Part shown: in pieces, positions 23,756 to 33,695 of the stretch
How positions within the stretch are numbered: position 1 is the first letter of the stretch
Layout of the letters: every line of letters begins with the position of its first letter
NCBI RefSeq assembly: GCF_025758695.1
Contig: NZ_JANJQP010000002.1
Coordinates: 310,001-374,000 of the forward strand
From: Oenococcus kitaharae
Lineage (GTDB): Bacteria; Bacillota; Bacilli; Lactobacillales; Lactobacillaceae
Direction of reading: 5' to 3'
Length of the DNA: 64,000 bases
Notes under the pieces: generated by a model
The model's input: only the letters and a program-made list of their open reading frames with translations
What the model was told of the DNA's origin: nothing
The model's database searches: none
Made by a program: the position numbers and the translations under genes

Positions 23756-24683
23756 GTTAGCTTATTTGTTTAGCGGACAAGGCGGCAAAATTGCCCCTTT
23801 GGACAGCCGATTATATGAAAGTTTTCCAGTTTTTTCTAAAGTGTTTCAAAAAGCTGCAGAGATTTCTGGTATTGATTTTTGGCAAATGTGGCAGACCGGA
23901 GATGTACGTTTAGAACAAACGCGTTTTGCACAACCTGCTATCTTTACGCTGAGTACAGCCTTGTACCGCGTTATCTCTAATCAATTGCCCGCGGCACAAG
24001 CTTTAGTTGGCTTGAGTTTGGGAGAGTATAGCGCCTTGGCAGCGGCCGGTACATTAGAATGGGACGCTGCTTTTCGTCTGATTCAAAAACGTGCTGAATT
24101 AATGCAGCAAGCTAGTGAAGCTTTTCCTGGTGCTATGGCAGCTGTTATGAGTACTGATACTGATTTAATTGAACGCGTCTGCCGAGAAATTTCGCAGCAG
24201 ACCAATCAGATTGTTCAGCCGGCTAATTATAATTTTCCCAAGCAGACGGTGATAGGCGGTCAGACACAAGCTGTGGCGGCAGCGGTTTCGAAATTAACGG
24301 AAGCCGGTATCAAGCGGATCGTCGATTTACCGGTCAGCGGTGCTTTTCATACACCTTTAATGGCAACGGCTAACGACCAATTTGTTCAGGAATTAGCTGA
24401 AACTGATTTTAGGCCAATGGCGATCAATGTGATCAGTAACACGACAGGTCAAGCTTTTCAAGCAGGCACAATCAAAGAGACGTTAAGCCGGCAGATGGTG
24501 TCATCGACCCGTTTTACAGATTGCTTACTAGAATTGCAGCGTCAAGGTGTGACTCACGTGATTGAATTAGGTCCTGGCCATTCTTTGGTGAGCTTCGCTA
24601 AAAAAACAATCAAACTCGACAGTTATCAGGCTGTTAGTGATGCGCAATCATTGGATGAAGCATTAGCAGCGGTCTCAAACTGA
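23751..24683 (+). CDS. fabD: Malonyl-CoA--ACP transacylase, apparently with an ATT start codon
   Basis: Transfers malonyl from CoA to ACP, about 310 residues. The nucleophile lies in VGLSLGEYSALAAAG, the His in SGAFHTPLM, and the N-terminus is KLAYLFSGQGG. No ATG, GTG or TTG stands at the expected place. The codon aligned with the normal start is ATT at 23751, in ATTAA overlapping the fabK stop, and GGAGGG (23738-23743) lies exactly 7 bases upstream. An in-frame TTG at 23691 would add 20 residues translated from inside fabK and has no ribosome-binding site. The next ATG would remove the GQGG motif. Hence AUU initiation is the best reading, unless the base is a sequence error. Confidence 0.9.
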   Translation: MKLAYLFSGQGGKIAPLDSRLYESFPVFSKVFQKAAEISGIDFWQMWQTGDVRLEQTRFAQPAIFTLSTALYRVISNQLPAAQALVGLSLGEYSALAAAGTLEWDAAFRLIQKRAELMQQASEAFPGAMAAVMSTDTDLIERVCREISQQTNQIVQPANYNFPKQTVIGGQTQAVAAAVSKLTEAGIKRIVDLPVSGAFHTPLMATANDQFVQELAETDFRPMAINVISNTTGQAFQAGTIKETLSRQMVSSTRFTDCLLELQRQGVTHVIELGPGHSLVSFAKKTIKLDSYQAVSDAQSLDEALAAVSN

Positions 24684-24703
24684 TATTCGGAGGATTTTCT
24701 TGC

Positions 24704-25435
24704 ATGGATTTACAAAATAAAACAGTTTTGGTTACTGGAAGTACACGCGGTATCGGGCTAGCAATATCCAAAGCTTTTTATCAAGCCGGATGCCGAGTTG
24801 TTTTAAACGGACGCAAAACTATTCCGGAACAAGTATTAGCTGAATTTACTGATTCGCAGCGCGTGTTTGCTGTGACGGGTGATGTGGCGGATGCTTCTGA
24901 AGCACAGGAGATGGTTGCTCAGGCACTTGCACATTTTGGTCAATTGGACATCTTGGTGAACAATGCCGGCATCACACACGATATGCTGGCTAATCGCATG
25001 ACTTTGGAAGACTTTAAGGCGCCGATTGAGACTAATCTGATTGGCAGTTTTAACGTCACACAGCCTGCTTTAAAAGCCATGTATCGTGCCCGCAGCGGCT
25101 GTATTATTAATATTTCCAGTGTCGTTGCCTTAATAGGCAATGTTGGCCAGGTCAATTATGCAGCCAGTAAAGCCGGCTTGATTGGCATGACAAAGACGAT
25201 TGCCAGAGAAGCGGCCCGCAGAAATGTGCGCTGCAACGCGATTACACCTGGCATGATTGATACAGATATGGTGGCTGTTTTATCTGAAAAAACACAAGAA
25301 AAATTAAAATCCGAAATTCCGCTAGGCCATTTTGGCCAGCCCGATGAAGTGGCTCAAACGGCCGTCTTTTTAGCGGAAAACGATTATGTGACAGGTCAAG
25401 TCATCACAGTTGATGGCGGTCTGGCTATGGTCTGA
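24704..25435 (+). CDS. fabG: 3-oxoacyl-ACP reductase
   Basis: NADPH-dependent SDR of 243 residues. Motifs: cofactor loop TGSTRGIGLAIS, NNAGITHD, catalytic Ser in INISSVVAL and Y-x-x-x-K in NYAASKAGLIG. GGAGGATTTT precedes the ATG. Fits the operon order fabD-fabG-fabF. Confidence 0.95.
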   Translation: MDLQNKTVLVTGSTRGIGLAISKAFYQAGCRVVLNGRKTIPEQVLAEFTDSQRVFAVTGDVADASEAQEMVAQALAHFGQLDILVNNAGITHDMLANRMTLEDFKAPIETNLIGSFNVTQPALKAMYRARSGCIINISSVVALIGNVGQVNYAASKAGLIGMTKTIAREAARRNVRCNAITPGMIDTDMVAVLSEKTQEKLKSEIPLGHFGQPDEVAQTAVFLAENDYVTGQVITVDGGLAMV

Positions 25436-25461
25436 TTTTAATTTCACGATGGAGGAAATGT

Positions 25462-26694
25462 ATGACACGAGTAGTAATCACAGGAATGGGGGCAGTAACG
25501 CCCTTGGGAAACTCGACCGATGAATTTATCGAGGGATTGAGACAGGAAAAAGTTGGTTTTCGTCCTATTTCGGCTTTTGATTCAAGTGCAACAGGGGTTA
25601 CCTTGGCTGGTGAAACAGATGGTTTCGACCCTTTACAGCGTTTGACTAAAAAAGATTTGCGCAGAATGGACCGTTTTTCTCAATTAGCACTTTATTCTGC
25701 TTTAGAAGCCTATGAACAAGCTGGCTTGGATGAAAAAACCGTCGATGACGAACGCTTTGGTGTCATTTATGGTTCTGGTATTGGTGGATTAACAACGATT
25801 CAAGATCAAGTGATCCGCATGCATGATCTTGGAGACGATCGCGTATCGCCGATGTTTGTTCCGACTTCTATTGCGAACATGGCCGCTGGCAATTTGGCAA
25901 TCCGTTTTGGTGCTAAGGGTATTTGTATGACCATTGTCACTGCTTGCTCATCGGGTGCCAATGCTATTGGAGAAGCTTTTCGGACAATTCAAGCTGGACG
26001 CGCGGATATCATGCTGACAGGCGGATCAGAAGCTTCAGTCAACGAAATCGGTATCAGTGGTTTCGCTGCTTTATCTACTTTGTCAAAATCCACAGATCCA
26101 ACCAAAGCCTCTCTGCCTTTTGATACAGCCCGAAACGGCTTTGTCATGGGTGAAGGTGCTGGTACTTTGATTTTAGAATCCTTAGAACATGCCCGTGCAC
26201 GCGGTGCGAAGATCTTAGGCGAATTGGTCGGCTATGGTGCGACAGAAGATGCTTATCATATTACCAGCCCAGATCCAGCGGGTACGCAAGCCGCTCGCGC
26301 GATGAAGCTTGCTATTGAAGAAGCTGGCATAGACAAAACACAAGTCGGATATATTAATGCACACGGTACTGCTACAAAAGGTAATGATTCAGCAGAAGCT
26401 GCTGCAATTAATCAATTATTTGGCAGCGATAGTCATGTTTTGGTCAGCAGTACCAAATCGATGACTGGCCATTTACTTGGTGCAGCCGGTGCGATCGAGG
26501 CAATTGCGACTGCTCGTGCATTATCAGACGGCCAGCTGCCAGTTAACGTCGGTATCACTGAACAAGATCCAGAATGTCCAGTTCAATTGGTCAATGAAGC
26601 CAATAAGCAGACACAAGCAGATTATGCTTTGAGCAATTCATTTGGTTTTGGCGGGCACAATGCGGTGCTCGCATTAAAGAGATGGAGTGATTAA
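25462..26694 (+). CDS. fabF: 3-oxoacyl-ACP synthase II
   Basis: KAS II of 410 residues carrying out elongation. The Cys-His-His triad is seen in VTACSSGANAIG, NAHGTATKGND and SMTGHLLGAAGAIE. GGAGGAAATG stands before the ATG. accB starts only 2 bases after its stop. Confidence 0.96.
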   Translation: MTRVVITGMGAVTPLGNSTDEFIEGLRQEKVGFRPISAFDSSATGVTLAGETDGFDPLQRLTKKDLRRMDRFSQLALYSALEAYEQAGLDEKTVDDERFGVIYGSGIGGLTTIQDQVIRMHDLGDDRVSPMFVPTSIANMAAGNLAIRFGAKGICMTIVTACSSGANAIGEAFRTIQAGRADIMLTGGSEASVNEIGISGFAALSTLSKSTDPTKASLPFDTARNGFVMGEGAGTLILESLEHARARGAKILGELVGYGATEDAYHITSPDPAGTQAARAMKLAIEEAGIDKTQVGYINAHGTATKGNDSAEAAAINQLFGSDSHVLVSSTKSMTGHLLGAAGAIEAIATARALSDGQLPVNVGITEQDPECPVQLVNEANKQTQADYALSNSFGFGGHNAVLALKRWSD

Positions 26695-26696
26695 AA

Positions 26697-27191
26697 GTGG
26701 ACGAAAAAGCGATTAAAGCTTTAATCGAACAGGTAGATCAAAGCAGTATCCGTGAATTTGACTTGACGGTTGATGGCGTACATCTTTATTTATCTAAAAA
26801 TAAGACTGCCAATCACAGTGTGCCTGCAACAGCAGATACTTCGCAGTTGAAGGCTTCGGATACACCAGTTTCAGCAGCTGATAATGCTGCTCAGGCCGTA
26901 GAAGAAGTACCAAAAACAACCGCCGCGGAATCTGAGGATAATTTTCAAACAATTAAATCACCTTTAGTCGGCGTGGCTTATCTGCAGCCCAACCCAGAAG
27001 CTCAAAGTTATGTGAAAGTTGGCGATCAGGTGAAAGTCGGTGATGTGGTTTGTGTGATTGAGGCCATGAAGATGATGACGGAAATTAAGAGCCAGGTCGC
27101 TGGCCAAATTGCAGAAATTCTTATTGATAATGAATCAATGGTTGATTACGATCAGCCCTTGATCAAAGTAAAAACAGAGGTAGGAAAATGA
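26697..27191 (+). CDS. accB: Biotin carboxyl carrier protein of acetyl-CoA carboxylase
   Basis: 164-residue BCCP: an N-terminal segment, an Ala/Pro/Thr-rich linker (residues ~40-80) and a C-terminal biotinyl domain with the biotinylated Lys in EAMKMMTEI. The start is a GTG directly after fabF. Its stop overlaps the following fabZ start (ATGA). It is the expected substrate of BirA encoded nearby. Confidence 0.94.
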   Translation: MDEKAIKALIEQVDQSSIREFDLTVDGVHLYLSKNKTANHSVPATADTSQLKASDTPVSAADNAAQAVEEVPKTTAAESEDNFQTIKSPLVGVAYLQPNPEAQSYVKVGDQVKVGDVVCVIEAMKMMTEIKSQVAGQIAEILIDNESMVDYDQPLIKVKTEVGK

Positions 27192-27625
27192 CAGATAAAA
27201 TTGAAATGACAGCTGAAGAAATTCAAGCTGTGTTACCGCACCGTTATCCGATGCTGCTGGTTGATAAAGTCTTGGAATTAGTTCCTGGAGAAAGCATTAC
27301 AGCACAGAAAAACGTCACGATCAATGAAGAATTTTTTCAGGGTCATTTTCCTGGAAACCCAGTTATGCCTGGTGTTTTGATTGTTGAATCTTTAGCACAA
27401 GCTGGTGCAATTGCCCTGCTTAAAATGGATCGTTTTGCCGGCAAGACACCTTATTTTGGCGGTGTTGATAAAGTTAAGTTCCGCCGTATGGTCCGCCCTG
27501 GCGATGTGTTAAAGTTAGAAGTTACTTTGGATAAATTGAAGGAAAATATCGGCAGCGCTCATGCACTTGCGACCGTTGATGGGGAAAAGGCTTGTTCAGC
27601 GGATTTACTTTTTCTGATTGGGTGA
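27188..27625 (+). CDS. fabZ: 3-hydroxyacyl-ACP dehydratase
   Basis: 145-residue dehydratase with a complete active site: His53 in [13 protein letters not shown] and Glu67 in [10 protein letters not shown], plus the N-terminal [11 protein letters not shown]. Whether it can also isomerise to make unsaturated acids (FabN-like) cannot be read from these motifs. It sits between accB and accC, as in many lactic acid bacteria. Confidence 0.94.
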   Translation: MTDKIEMTAEEIQAVLPHRYPMLLVDKVLELVPGESITAQKNVTINEEFFQGHFPGNPVMPGVLIVESLAQAGAIALLKMDRFAGKTPYFGGVDKVKFRRMVRPGDVLKLEVTLDKLKENIGSAHALATVDGEKACSADLLFLIG

Positions 27626-27635
27626 GGTAAACATG

Positions 27636-29018
27636 ATGTTTAAACGGGTCTTGATTGCCAACCGTGGCGAGATAGCAGTTCGAATTATTCGAGCACTTCG
27701 TGAAATGAAAATAGAATCTGTTGCGGTCTATTCAACAGCTGATCGCGACAGTCTTTATGTTCAGCTGGCCGACATTGCTGTCTGCATCGGCGGTCCGCAA
27801 CCGGCGGATTCTTATTTGAATATTCAAAATATCGTCAGTGCAGCTGTCCTTTCAGGTGCTGATGCCATTCATCCAGGGTTCGGTTTTCTATCTGAAAATG
27901 TTGAGTTTGCGCGCATTTGTGAAGAGTGCGGTTTGGTTTTCATTGGTCCTAAAGCTGACACAATTGAGTTAATGGGTAACAAATCCAATGCTCGCGATAC
28001 GATGAAAAAACATGGTATTTCGGTCATCCCAGGCAGTGAAGAAGCTGTTACATCTGTCGATGCGGCTTTACAGGTTGCAGATGAGATCGGTTATCCAGTC
28101 ATGTTAAAGGCGGCGGCTGGCGGCGGCGGCAAGGGTATTCGTGTGATCAACAGTGCAGAGGATCTTCGTCAGAAGTTTGCTGATGCCCAACACGAGACAA
28201 AGCTTTCTTTTGATGATGACAGTATGTATTTGGAAAAAGTGATCGAAAACCCGAAACATATTGAAGTACAAATCATGCGCGATGCTTTTGGCCACGTACT
28301 GGCTTTTCCGGAGCGTGATTGTTCCTTACAGCGTGAACACCAGAAAATGGTTGAAGAAAGTCCTTGTTCTTTAATTAATACACAAGAACGCCAGGCTTTA
28401 TTAGCTCAAGCGGCTAAAGCTGCGAATGAGATTGATTATTTGAACACAGGTACTTTTGAATTTCTAATGGACAGCCAGCATCATTTCTACTTTATGGAAA
28501 TGAATACGCGTCTTCAAGTGGAACACCCGGTCACAGAAATGGTAACAGGACTTGATCTTGTGAAAATGCAGATTCACGTTGCGGCCGGAGAGGCCTTACG
28601 TTTGCAGCAAAAGGATATTCATATTGATGGCAGTGCGATTGAGTGCCGGATTAACGCTGAAGATCCGCGGCATCATTTTATGCCGCAAGCCGGCCTGATT
28701 AAGAAGATTCATTTTCCATTGGGCTGCCCAGGTGCGCGCATTGATTCTGGCGTGGATTCTGGCAGCAGAATTCCGCCTTTCTATGATTCGATGATCGCTA
28801 AGCTGATTGCTCACGGAAAAGACCGACCAGAAGCATTATCAATTATGGATCGTATGCTGGCTGAAATGTCGATCGAGGGTGTTAAAACAAATCTTGATTA
28901 TCAGCGTGATTTAATGCATGCCCCGGCAGTTGTTCAGGACAGTTCGACAACCGATTATATCGAAAAAGAGTTTTTGCCTTTTTGGAAACAAAAATTTACT
29001 GAGAAGGAGGCTTCATGA
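27636..29018 (+). CDS. accC: Biotin carboxylase subunit of acetyl-CoA carboxylase
   Basis: ATP-grasp enzyme of about 460 residues carboxylating the biotin on AccB. Motifs: RVLIANRGEIAVRIIRAL, the ATP loop KAAAGGGGKGIRV, EMNTRLQVEHPVTE. Two adjacent ATGs (27633 and 27636) compete; 27636 leaves 8 bases after TGAGG and gives MFKRVLIAN. The 3' end overlaps accD by 4 bases. Confidence 0.95.
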   Translation: MFKRVLIANRGEIAVRIIRALREMKIESVAVYSTADRDSLYVQLADIAVCIGGPQPADSYLNIQNIVSAAVLSGADAIHPGFGFLSENVEFARICEECGLVFIGPKADTIELMGNKSNARDTMKKHGISVIPGSEEAVTSVDAALQVADEIGYPVMLKAAAGGGGKGIRVINSAEDLRQKFADAQHETKLSFDDDSMYLEKVIENPKHIEVQIMRDAFGHVLAFPERDCSLQREHQKMVEESPCSLINTQERQALLAQAAKAANEIDYLNTGTFEFLMDSQHHFYFMEMNTRLQVEHPVTEMVTGLDLVKMQIHVAAGEALRLQQKDIHIDGSAIECRINAEDPRHHFMPQAGLIKKIHFPLGCPGARIDSGVDSGSRIPPFYDSMIAKLIAHGKDRPEALSIMDRMLAEMSIEGVKTNLDYQRDLMHAPAVVQDSSTTDYIEKEFLPFWKQKFTEKEAS

Positions 29019-29878
29019 CTTGGTTCGACCGATTAACAAGTTTCTCAAAACAGCAGACCGATAAGCTGCTGCATACATACTCATCACAGATTCCTTCAGG
29101 GATCATACGTGAATGTCCGAAATGTCACGGGCGTTTTTATTATCGGCGTCTAGGCAGCATGGAAATTTGTCCTGATTGTGGTTATGCTTTTCGGATTCCA
29201 GCTAGGAAACGATTGAAAATCTTGTCCAATGACGTGACTGAATGGGATGAAGATGTTGTCAGCTCCGATCCTTTGTCATTTCCCGGCTATCAGGAAAAAT
29301 TGTCTAAGGCCAGAAAAGCTACCAAGTTAAACGAAAGTGTCTGGACTGGGCGCGCTCGTTTGAACAAGTATTTGGCTGCAGTCGGTATCATGGATCCTTT
29401 TTTTGTGATGGGCAGTCTAGGCCAAGCGACCGGAGAAAAACTAGCACGACTTTTTGAACGAGCCACTGAACAGAAACTGCCGGTTATTCTATTTACTGCT
29501 TCTGGCGGTGCGCGGATGCAGGAGGGGATTCATTCCTTGATGCAGATGGCTAAAATTACGGCAGCTGTTAGCCGTCACGCCGAGGCGGGATTATTATACA
29601 TTGTCGTTTTAACTGATCCGACCACTGGCGGCGTGACGGCGAGTTTTGCTATGGAAGCCGACATTACACTAGCCGAACCTAAGGCACTGGTAGCCTTTGC
29701 AGGCCGGCGTGTGATCGAACAGACAACGGGTGGTAAATTGCCGGACGACTTTCAAAGTGTTGAAAAACTGCAGGAAAACGGTTTTGTCGATGAAATCGTC
29801 CCGCGCCAGAATTTAACTCAGGAACTTGAATCTCTGCTGGCTTTAAATCAACAGCGTATATGGGGGGCAGCGATATGA
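29015..29878 (+). CDS. accD: Acetyl-CoA carboxylase carboxyltransferase subunit beta
   Basis: 287 residues with the N-terminal Cys4 zinc ribbon (ECPKCHGRFYYRR and ICPDCGYAFRI) followed by the crotonase-fold domain (FTASGGARMQEGIHSLMQMA, PTTGGVTASFAM). Start ATGA overlaps accC stop; AGAAGGAGGC precedes it. With AccA it transfers carboxyl to acetyl-CoA. Confidence 0.95.
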   Translation: MTWFDRLTSFSKQQTDKLLHTYSSQIPSGIIRECPKCHGRFYYRRLGSMEICPDCGYAFRIPARKRLKILSNDVTEWDEDVVSSDPLSFPGYQEKLSKARKATKLNESVWTGRARLNKYLAAVGIMDPFFVMGSLGQATGEKLARLFERATEQKLPVILFTASGGARMQEGIHSLMQMAKITAAVSRHAEAGLLYIVVLTDPTTGGVTASFAMEADITLAEPKALVAFAGRRVIEQTTGGKLPDDFQSVEKLQENGFVDEIVPRQNLTQELESLLALNQQRIWGAAI

Positions 29879-30645
29879 CAGAAGAGAAAGCCATTTCTGC
29901 CGCCGAAGTTGTCAAACAGGCCCGCAGTGATGGAAAAAGCGACAGTCGAAAGTTCATTGACCAGCTGCTGACAGACTTTCACGAATTCCATGGTGACCGT
30001 CATAGCGGTGATGATCCGGCCATTATTGCTGGTATTGGGCGTCTATCCGATCAGCCAATCACATTGATTGCCACGCAAAAAGGGATTGAGGTCAAAGATC
30101 GTCTGGCTACACATTTTGGCAGTCCAGAACCTTGGGGCTACCGCAAAGCGATTCGCCTGATGAAACAGGCTGAACGTTTTAGCCGGCCTGTCTTAACTTT
30201 GATCAATACGCCGGGTGCTTTTCCAGGTGTCGATGCTGAAAAAGGCGGGCAAGGCGAAGCCATTGCTTCATGTATCGCGACCATGATGTCTTTAAAAGTA
30301 CCTGTGATTGCTTTGATCTTTGGAGAAGGCGGCAGTGGTGGCGCTTTAGCGCTGGCTAGTGCTGACCAGGTGTGGATGACAGCACATAGTGAATATTCGG
30401 TCTTATCTCCGGAAGGCTTTGCCTCAATTTTATGGAAAGATGCTAAGCGCTCTGCGGAAGCGGCTGAATTAATGGGTCTGACGCCCAAGGCTTTGCTGGA
30501 TGATGGGATTGTCGACCAGATTATTGCTGAACCGTTGGATATCACAGCTTTAAAACAGCAGTTAGTCACCGAATTTAAAGAATTATTTGCGATGCCAGCT
30601 GCAAAATTAGTTGATCAGCGCTATGCGCGTTTTCGGAAATTTTAA
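29875..30645 (+). CDS. accA: Acetyl-CoA carboxylase carboxyltransferase subunit alpha
   Basis: 256 residues, start at 29875 overlapping the accD stop (ATGA) after a GGGGGG ribosome-binding site. Motifs: FHGDRHSGDDPAIIAGI, NTPGAFPGVDAEKGGQGEAI, FGEGGSGGALALA. Last gene of the lipid operon, followed by a terminator. Confidence 0.95.
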   Translation: MTEEKAISAAEVVKQARSDGKSDSRKFIDQLLTDFHEFHGDRHSGDDPAIIAGIGRLSDQPITLIATQKGIEVKDRLATHFGSPEPWGYRKAIRLMKQAERFSRPVLTLINTPGAFPGVDAEKGGQGEAIASCIATMMSLKVPVIALIFGEGGSGGALALASADQVWMTAHSEYSVLSPEGFASILWKDAKRSAEAAELMGLTPKALLDDGIVDQIIAEPLDITALKQQLVTEFKELFAMPAAKLVDQRYARFRKF

Positions 30646-30652
30646 ACAAATC

Positions 30653-30678
30653 AGCCAGCCGTGACGACTGGTTTTTTG
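30653..30678 (+). terminator. Terminator of the fatty acid operon
   Basis: AGCCAG (30653-30658) pairs with CTGGTT (30668-30673), one G-U, with a partly paired inner loop, followed by Ts. Confidence 0.65.
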
Positions 30679-30739
30679 TTATTGGATAAGGAAATGTTGT
30701 GACTGAAATTTTTAAAAGCGAGCACGTATACTAGAAGAG

Positions 30740-31813
30740 ATGGATAAATTTTTTGCCCAAATAGAAAAGGTTGTTGATCGTTTTGACGAATTAAACGAAC
30801 TGCTGGCAGATCCGGAAGTCACGGCCGACAGTAATAAATACACAAAATATGCCAAGGAATTAGGCGAGATCACGCCGATTGCCGAAAGCTATCAGCAGTA
30901 CAAAAAAAATGCCCAGGAAATCGCAGACGATAAAAAACTTTTGGCTGATAAGGAGATGTCTGATTTAGCCAAAACGGAATTGGCTATACTAGAACCCGCC
31001 CAAGAAAAACTGGCTGACGAACTGAAACTGATGATGATTCCAAAGGATCCCAATGATGATAAAAACATTATTATTGAAATCCGGGGTGCCGCAGGCGGGG
31101 ATGAAGCTAATTTGTTCGCCGGCGATTTGTTGAACATGTATGCACGCTACTCGCAGTCTCAGAATTGGCAGTTTGAAATTGTTGATCAGACGCCTGGCGA
31201 AGCTGGTGGTTTTAAAGAAGTCGTAGCCAATATTTCCGGTGAGAAAGTTTATAGCAAGCTCAAATTCGAATCCGGTGCCCATCGTGTCCAACGTGTCCCC
31301 GTTACGGAAACGCAGGGACGTGTTCATACGAGTACGGCCACAGTCGGAGTGATGCCGGAATTTGAAGATATTGATAGTGACGATTTAATTGACCCTAAAG
31401 ATGTGCGCGAAGATGTCTATCGCTCTTCGGGAGCCGGCGGCCAGCATATCAATAAGACGAGTTCGGCCGTTCGACTGGTGCATTTGCCGACGGGTATCAA
31501 AGTGGAAATGCAGGAGCAGCGTTCTCAGCAGCAGAACCGGGCTAAAGCTTGGCAGATTCTGCGTTCGCGTGTTTACGATCATTTTTCTCAAGAAAATCGT
31601 GAGCTCTATGATCAGCAAAGAAGGACTAAAATTGGTAACGGCGATCGTTCTCAACGCATCAGGACTTATAATTTTCCGCAAAACCGTGTGACGGATCATC
31701 GCATCAATTTTACTTTGAATAAATTAGATCGTGTCATGAATGGTGATTTAGAAGAAATCATCGACGCTCTGATTATTGCTGACCAGACAAAGCAGCTCGA
31801 GGAAATGATTTAA
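30740..31813 (+). CDS. prfA: Peptide chain release factor 1
   Basis: 357-residue RF1 recognising UAA and UAG. The GGQ motif that triggers peptide release is in SSGAGGQHINKTSSAVRL. It starts the conserved Firmicute block prfA-prmC-tsaC. TATACT (30727-30732) ends 7 bases before the ATG, with AGAAGAG between, so the leader would be very short if that is the promoter. Confidence 0.96.
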   Translation: MDKFFAQIEKVVDRFDELNELLADPEVTADSNKYTKYAKELGEITPIAESYQQYKKNAQEIADDKKLLADKEMSDLAKTELAILEPAQEKLADELKLMMIPKDPNDDKNIIIEIRGAAGGDEANLFAGDLLNMYARYSQSQNWQFEIVDQTPGEAGGFKEVVANISGEKVYSKLKFESGAHRVQRVPVTETQGRVHTSTATVGVMPEFEDIDSDDLIDPKDVREDVYRSSGAGGQHINKTSSAVRLVHLPTGIKVEMQEQRSQQQNRAKAWQILRSRVYDHFSQENRELYDQQRRTKIGNGDRSQRIRTYNFPQNRVTDHRINFTLNKLDRVMNGDLEEIIDALIIADQTKQLEEMI

Positions 31814-31827
31814 CTATAATAGGGAAC

Positions 31828-32655
31828 ATGACGACTTTACGCAAAATAAGAAATGATTTTTTTAAAACGTCGATTGATTTTGAAACAATCGATCTTTTTT
31901 TGCGTGGTGAATTAAACTTAAATAATACCGAGCTGCTCCTGAAATTTTCAGATGAAATCCCGGACGACAAAGAACAACAGTTAAGATCGGATTTCCAGCA
32001 GGTTGTTTCGGGCAAACCGGTTCAGTATGTCTTGGGTTTTGCGAATTTCTACGGGCGTCATTTTAAAGTTGATTCGCGAGTTTTGATTCCGGAAGTCGAG
32101 ACGGCCGAACTGATTGATCATGTGAAAGATGCGGTTCTGCTGCCCTTGGAGAAGGATTTTTCTATTTTAGATGTCGGCACGGGCAGCGGTAATATCGCCA
32201 TTACCCTGGCTTTGGAGTTAAAAGCGGAAAAAGTGTTAGCAGTTGATATCAGCAGGAAAGCCTTGAATTTGGCCAGGGAAAACGCACAAAATCTCTCAGC
32301 TTCCAATGTGAAATTTGTTTTATCTGATTTATTGGACAATGTCACCGGCCAATTTGATTTGATCGTTTCTAACCCGCCCTATATTTCGCAAGGCGCTGAC
32401 AGTGTCGACAAGCAGGTATTGGATTATGAGCCTCATCAGGCGCTCTTTGCTGGAGAAGATGGTTTGACTATTTACCGCCGCTTAATCCCGGAAATGGTTA
32501 GCCATTTAAAAAAGGATGGATATGCTATTTTTGAAATGGATGATGCCCAAGGGCCGGCGATTTCCAAACTAATTCAAGCTAGTTTTCCCAAGGCCCAGCC
32601 GGAAGTCTTTCAAGATATGGCTGGCCTTAATCGTTTTATTGCATGGAGGAATTGA
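31828..32655 (+). CDS. prmC: Release factor glutamine methyltransferase
   Basis: SAM-dependent enzyme of 275 residues methylating the GGQ glutamine of release factors. Motifs: FAN-FYGRHFKV, ILDVGTGSGNIAI and the substrate-binding NPPY in IVSNPPYISQ. TATAAT ends 7 bases before the ATG in the short gap after prfA, so the gene may have its own short-leader transcript. Confidence 0.94.
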   Translation: MTTLRKIRNDFFKTSIDFETIDLFLRGELNLNNTELLLKFSDEIPDDKEQQLRSDFQQVVSGKPVQYVLGFANFYGRHFKVDSRVLIPEVETAELIDHVKDAVLLPLEKDFSILDVGTGSGNIAITLALELKAEKVLAVDISRKALNLARENAQNLSASNVKFVLSDLLDNVTGQFDLIVSNPPYISQGADSVDKQVLDYEPHQALFAGEDGLTIYRRLIPEMVSHLKKDGYAIFEMDDAQGPAISKLIQASFPKAQPEVFQDMAGLNRFIAWRN

Positions 32656-32656
32656 A

Positions 32657-33673
32657 GTGACATTACTATTACATACGAATGATCAAGATATTCAGCGCGC
32701 GGCTGATATTTTGGCAAAAGGGGGCGTGGTAGCCTTTCCTACTGAGACAGTCTACGGCATTGGTGCTGATGCGACAAAGTCCGAGCCAGTTGATAAAGTT
32801 TTTGCAGCCAAAAAAAGGCCTCATGACAATCCTTTAATCGTGACCGTTTCTGACGACCAGATGCTGCGTCGTTTTGCCAAACTAGATCAGCGGGCTGAGA
32901 AACTGATTGCGCATTTCTGGCCGGGTTCTTTGACTTTGATTCTGCCTTTACTTGATGATGAAATTCTGCCAAGTAATGTCACGGCCGGTTTGCCAACAGC
33001 CGCATTTCGTAATCCTAAAAGCCAAGTGACGAGAAATCTGATCAGTCTTTTTAACAATCCGATCGTTGGCCCATCTGCCAACTTGTCAACGAAGCCCTCA
33101 ACGACAACAGCTGCACATGTCATGCATGACATGGCCGGCCGAATTGATGCTGTGATTGATGATGGCCCTTCGCAAATCGGTGTTGAGTCAACGATTGTCG
33201 ATTTATCAGTCCCTGATGCCACGATTTTACGTCCTGGTGCAGTCACAGCTGATGAAATTGCGGCAGTGATTGGCCAAAAAGTCATCGACCCTAGCTCACC
33301 AATTACAGTTGCTAAGGGCGTTGCCCCAAAAGCACCCGGCATGAAATACCGTCATTATGCGCCAAGCAAAGACGTGGTTATTTTTCAGGCTGAAGATGCC
33401 GAACAACTAAAAACTGTGCTGAAATCCAGTGATGCAGTCTTGGCTTTAACGGACATATTAGCGAAGTTCGATCTTCCAAAAGAACGAAGCTGGTCATTAG
33501 GAAAGGATGCTAATTCAGCTGCTGAGGAATTGTTTTCTGCCTTGCGCGCTTTTGACGACCGTGACAGTATCCAGAGAATCTATGTCCAAGGTCTAGCGAA
33601 AAAAGGCATCGGCGAAGCTTACATGAATCGTTTGGAAAAGTCAGCTGGCGGCCAACATTTTCATTTGGAATGA
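32657..33673 (+). CDS. tsaC: L-threonylcarbamoyladenylate synthase (Sua5/YwlC type)
   Basis: Makes the threonylcarbamoyl-AMP used for t6A modification of ANN-decoding tRNAs. 338 residues: the YrdC domain ([41 protein letters not shown]) followed by a C-terminal Sua5 domain ([13 protein letters not shown]). I start at the GTG at 32657, 6 bases after GGAGGA and one base after the prmC stop. A TTG 18 bases upstream is less likely. Confidence 0.93.
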   Translation: MTLLLHTNDQDIQRAADILAKGGVVAFPTETVYGIGADATKSEPVDKVFAAKKRPHDNPLIVTVSDDQMLRRFAKLDQRAEKLIAHFWPGSLTLILPLLDDEILPSNVTAGLPTAAFRNPKSQVTRNLISLFNNPIVGPSANLSTKPSTTTAAHVMHDMAGRIDAVIDDGPSQIGVESTIVDLSVPDATILRPGAVTADEIAAVIGQKVIDPSSPITVAKGVAPKAPGMKYRHYAPSKDVVIFQAEDAEQLKTVLKSSDAVLALTDILAKFDLPKERSWSLGKDANSAAEELFSALRAFDDRDSIQRIYVQGLAKKGIGEAYMNRLEKSAGGQHFHLE

Positions 33674-33695
33674 TAGGATAGATAAGGGTTCTAAA

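Noticed and set aside
31385-31699. Two long overlapping open frames on both strands inside prfA
   Set aside because: They lie wholly within the well-supported prfA frame, have no ribosome-binding sites and encode low-complexity, non-family sequences; they are shadows of prfA codon usage.
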